This document shows positions 20,930 to 32,902 of a stretch of 64,000 nt of DNA, piece by piece (the first letter of the stretch is position 1; every line of letters begins with the position of its first letter). Made by a program: the position numbers and the translations under genes. The notes under the pieces were generated by a model. It was not told the origin of the DNA. It worked only from the letters and a program-made list of their open reading frames with translations, and did no database searches. Source of the DNA: Anthoceros angustus (taxonomy: Eukaryota; Streptophyta; Anthocerotopsida; Anthocerotales; Anthocerotaceae); the NCBI GenBank assembly GCA_010909165.1, contig MU008159.1:1054001-1118000 (forward strand), given 5' to 3'.

Positions 20930-22010
20930 CGGCGGTGCGTGCATTGGTAATAGCGAAATTCTGGTCAATAGTCCATGTGTTGACGGCGGTAAAGCAGCAT
21001 CGCGCATCGCCGAGCGCCATCGCCGCGCCGCTGGCGTCGCTGGCGATAACGGCACCGCCTCGCGTCGCTGGCGATAACTTTCGCTCGCTGGCATCGCCGC
21101 TGGCATCGCCGCTGGCGTCGCGCGATAACTTCGCCCTTCGCGCCGCTTCGCGAGCGCCGCTCGCCGAGCATCGCCGCTTCGCCGAGCGCCGCTGCGAGCG
21201 CCGCTCGCGAGCGCCGCTCGCGAGCGCCGCTTCGCCGAGCGCCGCTCGCCGAGCATCGCCGCGAAACGCCGCTCGCGAGCATCGCTCGCCGAGCATCGCT
21301 CGCCGAGCGCCGCCGCGAGCGCCGCTCGCGAGCGCCGCTCGCGAGCGCCGCTTCGCGAAACGCCGCTTCGCGAGCGCCGCTTCGCGAGCATCGCCGCCGA
21401 GCGCCGCCAGCATCGCTTCGCGAGCATCGCCGCGCCGCCGCGAGCGCCGCTTCGCGCCGCTCGCGAGCGCCGCTTCGCGAGCATCGCTGCGCCCGAGCGC
21501 CGCTTCGCGAAACGCCGCTTCGCGAGCGCCGCTTCGCCGAGCGCCAGTATCGCCGCCAGCATCGCTTCGCCGAGCGCCGCTCGCGAGCGCCGCTTCGCGA
21601 GCGCCGCCGCATCGCCGCTGCGAGCGCCGCCGCCGAGCGCCGCTCGCCGCCGCTTCGCCGAGCGCCGCTCGCGAGCATCGCTGCCGAGCGCCGCTCGCCG
21701 AGCGCCGCTGCGACGCCGCTCGCGAGCGCGCCGCCGAGCATCGCCGCGAGCATCGCTTCGCGCGCCGCTTCGCGAACGCCGCTGCGCCGAGCATCCATCG
21801 CCGCGCCGCTTCGCCGAGCGCCGCTGCGCCGAGCATCCATCGCCAGCATCGCCGCCGAGCATCGCTCGCCGAGCATCGCCGCGAGCGCCGCTCGCGAGCA
21901 TCGCCGCTGGCATCGCTCGCGCATCCATCGCTGGCATCGCCGCGCATCCATCGCGCGCATCGCCGCATCGCTGGCATCCATCGCCGCCGAGCATCCATCG
22001 CCAGCATCAC
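20930..22010. repeat. GC-rich minisatellite adjoining an LTR
   Basis: About 1.1 kb built from permutations of GCGAGCGCCGCTTCGC, GAGCATCGCCGCC and CATCGCTGGCATCGCC. All three minus-strand frames and at least one plus-strand frame stay open for about 1 kb, a by-product of composition. At its right edge it grades into GCATCCATCGCCAGCATCAC next to the LTR at 22057-22646. The other LTR copy (48572-49161) is followed by related GATGCTAGGC units, so the satellite probably grew inside the element. Confidence 0.85.
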
Positions 22011-22056
22011 ACTAAGCCCGGCCTGACCTATCTAGTGTACACACGAGATCATAGCT

Positions 22057-22646
22057 TGTAACAACGGAGGAGTAGCTCGCACATCGTGGCACAAACACAC
22101 TCTCCCCACGAGAACAACACGCAAATTCCTCACATCGCCGCTCTCGAATTGTGGCTTTGGCCTCCTCACAACGCTCTTGCATTGCATATCTAGAGGACAA
22201 GCTATGATCACTGTGTAACTCAATGGAAGGTCTATATATACTAGACCACGGCATCGGCATATTCCTAAGATATCCTATTGGCATCGGCATATGCGAAATA
22301 TCCTAAGAATACACTATACTATGCAAGGAATATGCCAAAGCATATTACTTGAGCTTATCCACTTAGCTATTGTATCCTAAGAATACACTATAATATGCAA
22401 GGAATATGCCAAAGCATATTACTTGAGCTTATCCACTTAGCTATTGCTAACCATGTTTAATTAACACTAATCAATGCTTAATTAACATAAGCACCCTAGA
22501 TTAATTAACACTAATGAATGCTTAATTAACATAAGCATCTTAGATTAATTAACACTAATTACTTACTTAAATATAAGTAATTGGATTAATTAACACTAAT
22601 CAAACACTAAACCCAAGTGCAGAGATTAGTATCACAGGGCATGACA
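22057..22646 (-). mobile_element. LTR of a retrotransposon (minus orientation)
   Basis: On the minus strand this reads TGTCATGCC...TGTTACA, about 590 bp, and matches 48572-49161 over its whole length. It contains AT-rich subrepeats (TTAATTAACACTAAT units, 22450-22600), a duplicated ~73-bp segment with AATATGCCAAAGCATATT, and a TATA-like CTAGTATATATAGACC. The sequence beyond its 3' end is the GC-rich minisatellite. No partner LTR was found to the left, so it is solo or truncated. Confidence 0.75.
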
Positions 22647-22649
22647 TTT

Positions 22650-24240
22650 CCAACAACCAGCGCCGCTCCTGGACAGCCCGTTGGAAATTCCGTATGGGTA
22701 CGTGTGCGCGTGTTACTCGTTCCATCGGACGTCGGGCAGTCCATCGAACAAGCACCGGTTGGAGCGAAATTCCCCCAACCCTCCTAGGCATTCGCTTTGA
22801 TGCTATGCAGATTTCTCACCAATTGTTTACAGCCGACAGAACTCGCAAATGGGCACGTACCGCTAAATTCCACTTGTGCGAGAAGTACCGGGGGGACAAC
22901 CCTACTCGCGGAACTAGGCGGGCACCCCGACACACCACTCGCCGGAGGACCAGCTAGCTGCCTAAGGCTATAACCCTGCACCACGAATTTGGCCCACCCT
23001 AGGTTCCTCACATGCACCGAGTTCTTTCTCATATATCACTGTCTACCGAGGGCAGACACCACCGGTCGAGGTTCGGCAAACCCAGACATCTAGGGACTTG
23101 TCCGCATCCTTCGACTAGACTCCGCTAGCTCCTCTTCCACTCACTTCTCATCGTCTTGGTCTCCAACCTGCAACCTTCTTTCTCTCCCATTGGTCGATCT
23201 TGCTTAGCTTGGAACGCCAACACTCCGGGGCATGCAAACCATCTGTTGCGCTTCCAGGGTTTCCGCTTCCACGTTGGGTAGGGATGTGACCTTCTAGCCG
23301 TCAACTCCACCCTCTCCGTTCCAACGGCCTCCCAATGCGTACACCGCTCAAGGCCCTTGCTTCAAAGGGGCCGGACCTTGCGCTCTCCACAACCCGCACC
23401 ACCCACCATGTATTAGCGGGGCTCGTCACCAGAGCCTAGGATTCCTTTCCCTACGTCAATCCGCCTGCTCGGTGACACGGGCAACGCGTCCACTCTCCGC
23501 AGCGTGGAGGGAAACCATGGACATGGATTCAGACTCAAAAAAGGATCCAATTACAGGGGCGGCAACCTCCCCTCTTTGCGCCTTTATGACAACCATAGCT
23601 GGCATTGTCAGCTGCCCTCTGCCAGCTAACCTAACTACTTATTATCTACTACTACACATGCGCGGAGAGATACCGGATCACCTCCACACGTGCCTACCTT
23701 TGGCGATGGCGACTCGGACATCGGCCCTCGCCAATTCCCCTTATCAGAGGCTTCGTACCCCTTACTGGCCTCGAAGGGTTGCCCAAACGGATTATTCTTG
23801 ACCCCTGCTTACCTGCAAAAGCCTACGCCTCCATTTCCCCTAAATTGGGTCACCCTCCCGGACCCATTCTAACAGGCGATCCCACCACCGCATCGTCCTC
23901 GGCTTCCGCCGATAATAGCACAGGGTTCTTGAGATTTTCCCCTTGCCTGCCGCCTTCCGTCGAGTCCTCTTACTCCTGTGAGAGGTGCTAGGTCATCACC
24001 TCCACATCTGGACTCCCTTGCTCCCGGAGTCAGTTCCCGTCCTTTGGCGCCGCTTCTCCTACCGCCGGCTCCGTCTCCTCAAATACAGATACAGAAAGGG
24101 TTATCTCGTGCAAAGACCACACACGAGGGAGGCCAGCGCGTCCAGGTGAACTGGGGCGATTTCGACTCTAATCTAGGACTTCTAATCCTACTCTTCGTCT
24201 TACATTGGGCTCTAAGCTATGGGGCCGCATATTCAGGTTT
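22650..24240. other. GC-rich stretch, unassigned
   Basis: About 1.6 kb visibly richer in C and G than its neighbours, with several 60-110 codon open frames on both strands but none I can relate to a known protein. No LTR or repeat structure was seen. It might be inserted DNA (for example organelle-derived) or an old element; I cannot decide from reading. Confidence 0.4.
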
Positions 24241-24279
24241 TTAGTTTGTTTAGAGTCCATAATCATGGTGCTATGTTGT

Positions 24280-24351
24280 CTTCCTAAGGTGCTGTGTCTT
24301 TCTAAGGTGTTGTGTCTTCCTAAGGTGCTGTGTCTTCCTAAGGTGCTGTCA
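24280..24351. repeat. 18-bp x4 tandem repeat
   Basis: Units CTTCCTAAGGTGCTGTGT start at 24280, 24298, 24316 and 24334. They lie downstream of the minus-strand retroelement fragment. Confidence 0.85.
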
Positions 24352-24494
24352 GTTACGTTGCTCTTATGGTGTTTAGTGACGCTTTTTTGCTGTGGACCTC
24401 CTACTCTCCCTAGTTCTGACATACTTAGGCATTCGGGGATTTTATTCCCACGGTTGAGGTCCCACCATAACCCCCTTGTGGATGGGGACAAACT

Positions 24495-24803
24495 CTATCC
24501 ATACCCTTCATTCACAATTCTCTTAGTGCCCACTGGGAATTTGCCCAGCAACAACAGCGGTGCTGTGCCGATTTGGTCCTTCGCAATCATTGCCACAAAG
24601 AACTGGTGGTGGTCAGATCTTGCTTTCTCCGTGCTGGTGCACTCAAAGAGGAAGTGGGTTTCATCATCTACCCGTCTTTGGTCGCATCTTCTGCACAAAC
24701 GCTGCTTTCTTGGCACATGCCCTCTGCCTTTGATGATTTGAAGGTTTGAGGACCTCAATCGGAATCGAGAAGAGATGCGTTGGACCAGCCATTCAAATGT
24801 CAT
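24495..24803 (-). pseudogene. Retroelement fragment with RT-associated zinc-binding motif
   Basis: The minus-strand frame encodes RLRSSNLQIIKGRGHVPRKQ, then RLCRRCDQRRVDDETHFLFEC. A CxxC with downstream H and C after a PR(K/E)QRLC block is typical of the segment following reverse transcriptase in plant non-LTR elements. No upstream reverse transcriptase survives: upstream lies the outer end of the large palindrome's left arm. Confidence 0.55.
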
Positions 24804-25388
24804 TCAGAAACATAGCTCAACGATTCCCTATCCGGTTCAGAGGTTGGACTCGAAGGTCTTCCTGTTGTGCTTGACACCAATTGAATGTATTACCGGCCAG
24901 GAATTTCAGCACTATACATCGAAGTGGTAATTTATCGTTGCAAAGGAGTCGATTCTGATGGTTCGTGTAGCGCACGACAAGACAACCCCAGCCGTCCCTG
25001 GCCGTCTGAGAGATACAAGCACCGTTTCCCACTTAACAAAAGAGCGCCGCAGGCGTGGGAAATGTCCATTGGCAATGGAAGTCCTTCTTGTGGGCACATA
25101 ACGCAAGAAGCACGACACCTTTCGAAGACCTCTTCATAGCAGGACAATGTTTGCCTCACTCGCCATCGGAGATATTCGAAAGTCATTAGGAACTAGCTAT
25201 CCCCTTGCCACGATCAAACTTTCGTTCGAGTTTTTCCACCGCAGGCATTATCCTGCTCCCGTTTAATATTTCCATTGGATTCTAGTTAAGCTGCTCAGAC
25301 TGGACTCGCATATCAATCATTGTCTCTTGTGCATCGGGTCGAGAGTTTCGTCTTGTTCTTGACTTACCACAACGATGCAATGCACAAC

Positions 25389-26198
25389 CTATGTGAAGGT
25401 CATGGAAGAAATAAGACCTTCTGATGAAACGTTTACCAAGCTTCTCTTATCGTTGAGATGAGATTCCTCAGACCTTACTTCCATCTCCAAATGACGTTGA
25501 GAGTCGGTCGCCTCTTGTATCAACTGCTCATGCCTTGTACGTACACTTTGTGGTTGCCATATCTGTGCAACTTTTGCACACGCAGGGTTCACGATGGCGA
25601 GACAAAACATCCATGAATTCAAAACATGTATCATACATTGGATCACACATTGTCACTCATTCGCTTGCTCGCAGTGTTACCTAAGCGTGTTTGAGATTGC
25701 CAAGCCTAAGGAGCAGGCGGACGGTTTATTGCTGACTTCAATTGATCTCGGAGGCATTGCGGTCATTCAAGACACCGCAATCTCACTCGAGCGACCAACC
25801 GCTATGCGACATTTTCATCGCATTTTCAGCGGTATACGTGAAGAAGGTGGACACAATTCGCGGGAAGAGCAGAAGTCAAATCCATTTCCATACCAAAACC
25901 CTATCCACCTCGGTTTTCCTCAACGATGGAGAACCGGAAACATGTCCACCTCATCCGGCAGCGGCCTTCCGATCTGCTGCCTCCTTCTCCGCTTTGGACA
26001 TCGATGAACTCCACTTGTCTCTGCACTGCAGCATCTTGGGAAGCAAACTCGTTTCCACGAAGCTCCCAAACAAAATCCAATTCTGAGGCGTGAAACTGCG
26101 GAGGCCGGACGCAAGCACAAAATTCACAGTGGCCCAAACTCGCCTATGAATCCCGGTCCCGAAGAACACAAGCCACGGCTCTTTGGGAGAGCGTCCAT
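25389..26198 (-). pseudogene. SKIP24-like F-box gene, broken left-arm copy
   Basis: Starts at the same ATGGACGCTCTCCC as the intact gene (ATG 26198-26196) but loses the frame within six codons. Scattered frames retain MSKAEKEAADRKAA, VAQIWQPQSVRTRHEQLIQ and RHLEMEV, matching the intact right-arm copy. Most differences are 1-3 nt deletions. It has no continuous F-box. It is either a pseudogene or a copy damaged by consensus errors; only the mirror copy at 35872 is intact. Confidence 0.7.
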
Positions 26199-26339
26199 CC
26201 CGACTTCGTCAAATTGGGAGGCTCACAAGTCCCTCGGACCGTGCCTGGCCGAGTTCAGGGCCTGGACGAATGGTAGGTTAGTTACTTGTCCAAGTGTTCT
26301 TTTAGCTCCACCTATTTACCAAAATAATTACCTATACGT

Positions 26340-27900
26340 CACTCGGTGTCACGACCAGTGTCCAAATTACCTCCTTACTGTAATATATTTTCATTTATAT
26401 TTTGATAATTACATATTCTTATCTAATAAATTATGTTATAAATATAATATATAATTGGAAATAAATAATATCTATATAACTAGATTATAGTGAATATTTA
26501 AATATTAAATATTATATTAATTAAATAATTGATAATACAGCATGAAAATACATGTATTTTTACAAAGCCCAAAAGCAGGCTAGCTCTTGGGGTGAAAGCA
26601 ATGGTTAGGGATTGGTTGGAGTTATTGTGTATCACTCTTGCTAGAGGGTGCGTGGTTATCTTAACCACCATACAGTGTTGCTAGAGGTTGCGCCTTGAGA
26701 GCACTTGTTGCTTGGCCATTGAGTATGGCATTCATTGTGCGTTTCTACCACTTGAATGATTTATTTGCTGCTGGAATGACTTGCTTCGCTTCCTTGGTTT
26801 GAGTTGTTTGTGTGTTCAAAAGCTCTTTGTTTGCTGGAATATCGACTTCCTTCGCCGAGTTGTCTGCGTACTCAAAGATCCTTGTTTGATTGCTTTGTGT
26901 GTTCCAAAGATCCTTATTTGCCGTGTATTCACGACCGATGTCCAAATTACCTCCTTCTTGTAATATATTTTCATTTATATTTTGATAATTACATATTCTT
27001 ATCTAATAAATTATGTTATAAATATAATATATAATTGGAAATAAATAATATCTATATAACTAGATTATAGTGAATATTTAAATATTAAATATTATATTAA
27101 TTAAATAATTGATAATACAGCATGAAAATACATGTATTTTTACAAAGCCCAAAAGCAGGCTAGCTCTTGGGGTGAAAGCAATGGTTAGGGATTGGTTGGA
27201 GTTATTGTGTATCACTCTTGCTAGAGGGTGCGTGGTTATCTTAACCACCATACAGTGTTGCTAGAGGTTGCGCCTTGAGAGCACTTGTTGCTTGGCCATT
27301 GAGTATGGCATTCATTGTGCGTTTCTACCACTTGAATGATTTATTTGCTGCTGGAATGGTAGCTTCGTTTGAGTTGTTTGTGTGTTCAAAAGCTCTTTGT
27401 TTGCTGGAATATCGACTTCCTTCGCCGAGTTGTCTGCGTACTCAAAGATCCTTGTTTGATTGCTTTGTGTGTTCCAAAGATCCTTATTTGCCGTGTATTC
27501 ACGACCCGATGTCCAAATTACCTCCTTCTTGTAATATATTTTCATTTATATTTTGATAATTACATATTCTTATCTAATAAATTATGTTATAAATATAATA
27601 TATAATTGGAAATAAATAATATCTATATAACTAGATTATAGTGAATATTTAAATATTAAATATTATATTAATTAAATAATTGATAATACAGCATGAAAAT
27701 ACATGTATTTTTTACAAAGCCCAAAACGGGCTAGCTCTTGGGGTGAAAGCAATGGTTAGGGATTGGTTGGAGTTATTGTGTATCACTCTTGCTAGAGGGT
27801 GCGTAGTTATGCGCAACCACCATACGGTGTTGCTAGAGGTTGCGCCGACGCGCACAACTGGGCCATTGAGTATGGCATTCATTGTGCGTTTCTACCACTT
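26340..27900. repeat. ~575-bp direct repeat, 3 units, AT-rich
   Basis: The marker GTCCAAATTACCTCCTT occurs at about 26359, 26939 and 27510. Each unit contains ~230 bp of very AT-rich sequence, the phrase GCTAGCTCTTGGGGTGAAAG and a gene-free tail. The right arm (35300-35720) has a single unit. Short open frames inside are repeat-driven. Confidence 0.8.
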
Positions 27901-28345
27901 GAATGATTTATTTGCTGCGCTGGAATGACTGGCTTCGTTTGAGTTGTTTGTGTGTTCAAAAGCTCTTTGTTTGCTGCCGGAATATCTGACTTCCTTCGCC
28001 GAGTTGTCTGCGTACTCCAAAGATCCTTGTTTGATTGCTTTGTGTGTTCCAAAGATCCTTATTTGCCGTGTGTTACGAAGACCCCTGTTTCCAAAGGTCC
28101 TTGTTTGCCGGAATGTCTTCCTTGGCTTCCTTGGCTTCCTTGGCTTGATCGTGGTTTGTCTGTTCGAATCCTCCTTGTTTGCCGGAATGACTTGCTTCGC
28201 TTCCTTGGCTTGAATTTCTTTATTCAAAAGCTGCTTAATTGGTTGTCAGAATGACTTCCTTGGTTTGAGTTATCTATGTGTCCCAAAGATCCTTGTTGGT
28301 CGGAATGACTTCCTTCACCTAAAATGTCTGTGTCTTCCGAAGCAT
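27900..28345. repeat. Degenerate ~45-bp minisatellite (left arm)
   Basis: Variants of TTCCAAAGATCCTTGTTTGC + CGGAATGACTTCCTTC repeat about ten times. A mirror copy lies at 34910-35330. No gene was seen from here to 29200. Confidence 0.7.
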
Positions 28346-29217
28346 CTTTTCTACGGCAAAGATTCTCTCCGCCTGTGTTGGCCATGTGCTCAAAGCGTCT
28401 TTCTCTGCCCAGAAAGAGTTCAAAGCGTTTGTAGACCTCGACCCGGAAAGATTGCCTCCACTTTATTTCTCTAGCTGGTTGACTCCTTCCTCTTTTCTCT
28501 GAGCTCTAAGCATCGTTCTCTACTACAATGATTTTGTTTTTGTGCCAAATGACTCTCTGTATGATCTATCTGGAAGATTTGTCTTCAAGGTTTTTGGAAA
28601 AGCACTCATGAGAATCATTGTATCTCATCATTACATGTTACATTGTGTTATATTCTATAGAGCTAGGTTGTATAGAGATGATTGTATCGGAAGGAAGCAA
28701 TGAGGGATTGTAGATGGTGGTATGCTGTGAGTTGTGTATGTTAGCTTGGTACGTTGTCAGGTTATTCTTACTCTGTATAGATGAAGGGTTTTTGTGACCA
28801 AACCATCCGGAGGGAGAAGCAATTCCCATACAGACCTTGAAAATGAATGATTAAATGTAGTTTCCATGCTGCCCATGACAGTTAACAGCCTTGTCTCCAT
28901 GGAAATTTGCAGGTGGGGGAAAGGGCAGCAGCAGCAGCAACAGCTGCATCCCAAGGTGCGCAAATGGCGCACAACATAACCCAGGAGCAGCAGAGGCAGC
29001 TACCACAGAACAGGTACCCCAGCTAGGGGAATTGATGAGAATCACGTTGCCTGAAGTGTGAGAACTGCCGTCGGGTTGGGTGGAAGGGTTATGTATTGAA
29101 AGCTGCTGGTGTACCGTGATTGCCCGTTTGCTATGTGTTGCCATCTCAAGTTTTGCTCGCCTTAAGCTCAAGCTGATCGAGCTCATGGTGTGTGCGATGC
29201 CGATAGCAGAAACCAGG

Positions 29218-30534
29218 ATGTCAGGGGATGTTTATATAATAAATATTTCCCCGATGAGGATGTGAGGAGAGAGATAATCTCGAGATTCCGTTGCACCGAG
29301 GTTCCTGCGTCAATCGAGCTGTAAGTGCTATTTCCTTGTCGAATTCGTGAGTGGGTGATTCACAGACTGCAGAAGCCTGTATTGGGGTTGTGGAGGGCTA
29401 ACAATGTGGAGATCAGCCTTGCAATTAATGTGCAGGCCGCGGGTGCTGGAATGCCTTGAATGGAGACCCGCCGATGAACTCGATCAAACAATGCTGTCGA
29501 AGATCGTGCTGTACTCCGACGACAACCGTCGATTATACAAGTGGGTCCAGTTCTGCGACTTCCTTCGGGAGACCAACAGTGTGGCTGTGGTACGCCTTGG
29601 AGATGGTTTGTTGGCGTACCTCAAACCTGTACGTGTGGAACCGACGATGTTGCGACTCTCTTGTGAGCCGGTGCCGGACGAATTGTGGGCATTCTTCAGG
29701 GATCCGGGCACGGTTGCTGCTGCCGCTCCAAGGGGCGACGCCGGGGCGAGTGTTGCAATTGGCCCCCAGCCGCCTCAGCCTCCCAGAGGGCCCCCACGGC
29801 AGACAGGACCGCCACAGGCAGCTGGGCGTGGAGGACCCGGGGTTGGGCGCCCACGGAGGGATCCGTCTCTTCCCCCACGACCGCCGCAGGCAGCTGGGCG
29901 TGGCGGACCCGGGGTTGGGCGCCCACGGAGGGATCCAACTCTTCCCCCACGACCGCCACAGGCAGCTGGGCGTGGCGGACCCGGGGTTGGGCGCCCACGG
30001 AGGGATCCGACTCTTCCCCCACGACCGCCACAGGCAGCTGAGCGTGGCGGACCCGGGGTTGGGCGCCCACGGAGGGATCCGACTCGGCCCCCACGCCCGC
30101 CACAGGCAGCTGGGCGTGGCGGACCCGGGGTTGGGCGCCCACGGAGGGATCCGAGTCTTCCCCCACGACCGCCACAGGCAGCTGGGCGTGGCGGACCCGG
30201 GGTTGGGCGCCCACGGAGGGATCCGACTCTTCCCCCACGCCCGCCCGCGAGGCCTACAGAGACATGGCCACAGCAGGAGCCGGCGCTGGGGCCGGCGGCG
30301 CGCTTGTGGTCTGCACAACCAGGACGGTATATATATTGGCCCTACCATCTGCCTGATGAGGCTCCACAGCAGGTGGGAGCGCTACCCCAACAGCAAGACC
30401 GGAGGCCGGATCCACCGCTCGGCGCTCAGCAGGTTGTTTCACTAACGGATGTTGCAGCTAGCAGCAGCGAGGCTACCCTGGCGGTTGTGAACGATCGTCT
30501 TCCAGGAGCACATACTCTGGTGCTGTACCTGTAG
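29218..30534 (+). CDS. SPOC-domain protein with 24-residue C-terminal repeats (left-arm copy)
   Basis: An upstream exon (ending at 29320) encodes a GDVYIINISPM strand, then REIISRFRCTEVPASIEL. A GT-AG intron (29321-29435) joins it in frame to PRVLECLEWRPADELD, then KWVQFCDFLRETNSVAVVRL, GDGLLAYLKPV. This is the order of a SPOC domain as in plant FPA-type proteins (LPxVLDC..., ...AxVxKL-DGTTLFLVPP). After about residue 130 the protein becomes Pro/Arg/Gly-rich with six 24-residue units of PPQAAGRGG...RPRRDP, then a unique tail ending at 30534. SPOC domains bind phosphorylated peptides in transcription and RNA-processing complexes. The first exon is poorly defined: the frame changes between INISPM and REIIS. 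The mirror copy has three units. Confidence 0.55.
29809..30240 (+). repeat. 72-bp x6 coding repeat
   Basis: Six in-frame 72-bp units (24 codons) in the SPOC gene, nearly identical, with small changes (Glu for Gly in unit 4, Ser/Thr/Arg variants after RRDP). All reading frames are open across it. Confidence 0.95.
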
Positions 30535-31469
30535 AGTCGCCAACGTGTGAACTCGTTTGAAGTTCATGACGTTTTGCTCCTATAAGTGAGCACGGATGAC
30601 GAAAGACCCTGGCTTAAGCTTGTTGACTTTGAAGTTATGCTTATTGGGCTATGTATCCCTTCCAGGCCACCTTCTCAGCAGACGAGAGCCTTGAACTTCA
30701 CATCTGAAGCTTAAGCACAGAAACTATCGAAGGTAGCTCGCCCCATGTCCATGCTATCGTCGGCATGAGTGCAGCAGTTCTCCAATCTGGTGAAGAGTGT
30801 GTCTGTGAGAGGTACTCCCAGCAGGTCACAATTCACTAATCATCAACAGACTATGGAACACAGCCTGTGCCGTGTTGCGTCACCTGGAGCCCAAGCCCCT
30901 AGCCTCCATCCGGTCTTATACTCGGCTTTCAACTCATGAGGAAAGTTAGGCGCCTCCCGCCTGAGGACGACTGTTTAGAAGTAGCTACGGACCAGGTCAT
31001 CACCATTAACAGTGAGTATATAAATAAGAATGGACAAACCACGGGTGCCGTCCTGGGCGATACCCTTCCAATTGAAACAGTAGAGCGCCTGAGGAAGGTA
31101 GAAATATGTCTGTTTGCAATGGAAGTTCTTCTTGTGCGCACGGAATGCGAGAAGCATGAACTGACACCACGAACAGACTGTCCTCCAGCTCACAAGACCC
31201 GTTACACACTGCCACTGGAGGCATTTGAAAGTCATTAAGAACTAGCTAAATCCATCAAGCTTTCGTCCCAAAGAGTTTTCCACCTGCAAAGGCATTATCC
31301 CTGCTGAATTCCCTTCAGTATTTCCATTGGATTCCTGCTAACCGGCTCCAGACGCTGGACTAACATGTCAATCAGCTGTCTCTTGTGGATCTGATGAATT
31401 CTGATCTGATGAGAGTTTTGTACCGTTCTACAGCTTACCACAACCAGCACGCAATATTTGCACAAACTC
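30535..31469. other. Arm sequence without a supported gene
   Basis: Mirrored by 32075-32870 and related to 36960-37290 and 24880-25250, the segment following SKIP24. Minus-strand frames such as TFKCLQWQ and ILIYILTVNGDDLV are conserved between copies, but no continuous gene can be drawn. Confidence 0.5.
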
Positions 31470-31910
31470 TGTAAAGCGCATGGAAGGAAACAGACGCTGC
31501 AGCAGGAAACCTTTACGTACCAAGCAATTCTCTCATACGTTGAGATGAGATTCCTTCAGACCCTTACTTCCATCTCTAGTGAGAGCCAGCGTCAGCAGCT
31601 TGCTGTATCAACCATGTTCATGCCTGGTACCCACAAGTTGTGTTTGCCATATCTGCATTGCAACTTTTGCACATATGCCTGGACGGGTTACAAGCGCAAG
31701 AAACAAGCCACACATACACTTTCTTCTTTCAGCTTCAATTGATCTCTGCTGGAGGCTGTTGGAGTCATGCACAAGACCTGCAATCTCACTCTCAACAGCC
31801 AAAACTGCCAGCACATGCGACACTACTTGCATCATAAGTGTGAACGTACGTTGCCATCCGAAGTTTTGCTCGCCTAGCCCCAAGCTTTAGCTCATGGTCT
31901 GTGCAATTAT
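31470..31910 (-). pseudogene. SKIP24 tail fused to SPOC 5' flank
   Basis: The minus strand reads RRAKLRMAT (flank of the SPOC start), then VLAVLAVESEIAGL, DSNSLQQRSIEAE, VAMQIWQTQLVGTRHEH, i.e. SKIP24 exons 2-3 without the F-box. The same compact order occurs at 39700-40263. It is absent from the right arm. Confidence 0.65.
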
Positions 31911-32051
31911 GCCGATAGCAGATACCAGGTCTCCACTCGTACACGGGAACTTCTGTGCTATGCGGACCCACTTCTATGCTATGTACAGGAGTGGGTCCGC
32001 ATAGCACAGAAGTTCCCGTGTACGAGTGGAGACCTGGTATCTTCTATCGGA
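31911..32051. repeat. Core of the palindrome: ~62-bp arms, 17-bp spacer
   Basis: 31911-31972 and 31990-32051 are almost perfect reverse complements (through GGAACTTCTGTGCTATGCGG). The 17-bp spacer includes CTATGCTATG. The arms correspond to the SPOC first-exon region seen at 39690-39740. Confidence 0.9.
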
Positions 32052-32902
32052 TTGGAAGTTCCCGTGTCTCCAGACTAGCGTCTGGAGCCAATGTTTCCAA
32101 TGGAAGACCGGTTAGCAGGAATCCAAAGGAAATACTGAAGGGAATTCAGCAGGGATAATGCCTTTGCAGGTGGAAAACCCTTTGGGACGAAAGCTTGATC
32201 AGGACAAGGATTTAGCTAGTTCTTAATGACTTTCAAATGCCTCCAGTGGCAGTGTGTAACGGGTCTTGTGACTGGAGGACAGTCTGTTCGTGGTGTCAGT
32301 TCATGCTTCTCGCATTCCGTGCGCACAAGCATATTTCTACCTTCCTCAGGCGCTCTCTGTTTTAGTGGGAAGTGTATCGCCCAGGACGGCACGCGTGGTT
32401 TGTCCATCCTTATTTATATACTCACTATTAATGGTGATGACCTGGTCCGTAGCTACTTCTAAACAGTCGTCCTCAGGCGGGAGGCGCCTAACTTTCCTCA
32501 TGAGTTGAAAGCCGAGTATAAGACCGGATGGAAGCTAGGGGCTTGGACTCCAGGTGACGCAACACGGCACAGGCTGTGTTCCATAGTCTGTTGATGATTA
32601 GTGAATTGTGAACTGCTGGGAGTACCTCTCACAGACACACTCTTCCCCAGATTGGAGAACTGCTGCACTCATGCCGACGATAGCATGGACATGGGGCGAG
32701 CTACCTTCGATAGTTTCTGTGCTTAAGCTTCAGATGTGAAGTTCAAGGCTCTCGTCTGCTGAGAAGGTGGCCAGGAAGGGATACATAGCCCAATAAGCAT
32801 AACTTCAAAGTCAACAAGCTTAACCCAGTTTCTTTCATCATCCGTGCTCACTTATAGGAGCAAAACGTCATGAACTTCAAACGAGTTCACACGTTGGCGA
32901 CT

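Larger units (their letters stand above)
24760..31972. repeat. Left arm of a large imperfect palindrome
   Basis: Reverse complement of 31990-37400. In order from the outside: SKIP24 downstream segment (24760-25250), broken SKIP24 (25389-26198, minus), AT-rich segment (triplicated here), minisatellite (27900-28345), noncoding block (28500-29200), SPOC gene (29218-30534, plus), shared flank (30540-31345), and an extra SKIP24 tail (31470-31910) absent from the right arm. The arm is ~7.2 kb versus ~5.4 kb on the right because of the extra units. Confidence 0.85.

Noticed and set aside
20841-22026. Long open frames of 338-389 codons on both strands
   Set aside because: They lie wholly in the GC-rich minisatellite, are open in many frames at once and give repetitive Ala/Arg polypeptides.
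26804-28254. Repeated Cys/Leu-rich frames (VCSKALCLL...)
   Set aside because: Driven by the minisatellite and triplicated unit; several frames are open in parallel.
29533-30442. Minus-strand and alternate plus-strand frames across the SPOC gene
   Set aside because: Shadows of the 72-bp coding repeat; the frame encoding the SPOC core is the real one and is shared with the mirror copy.
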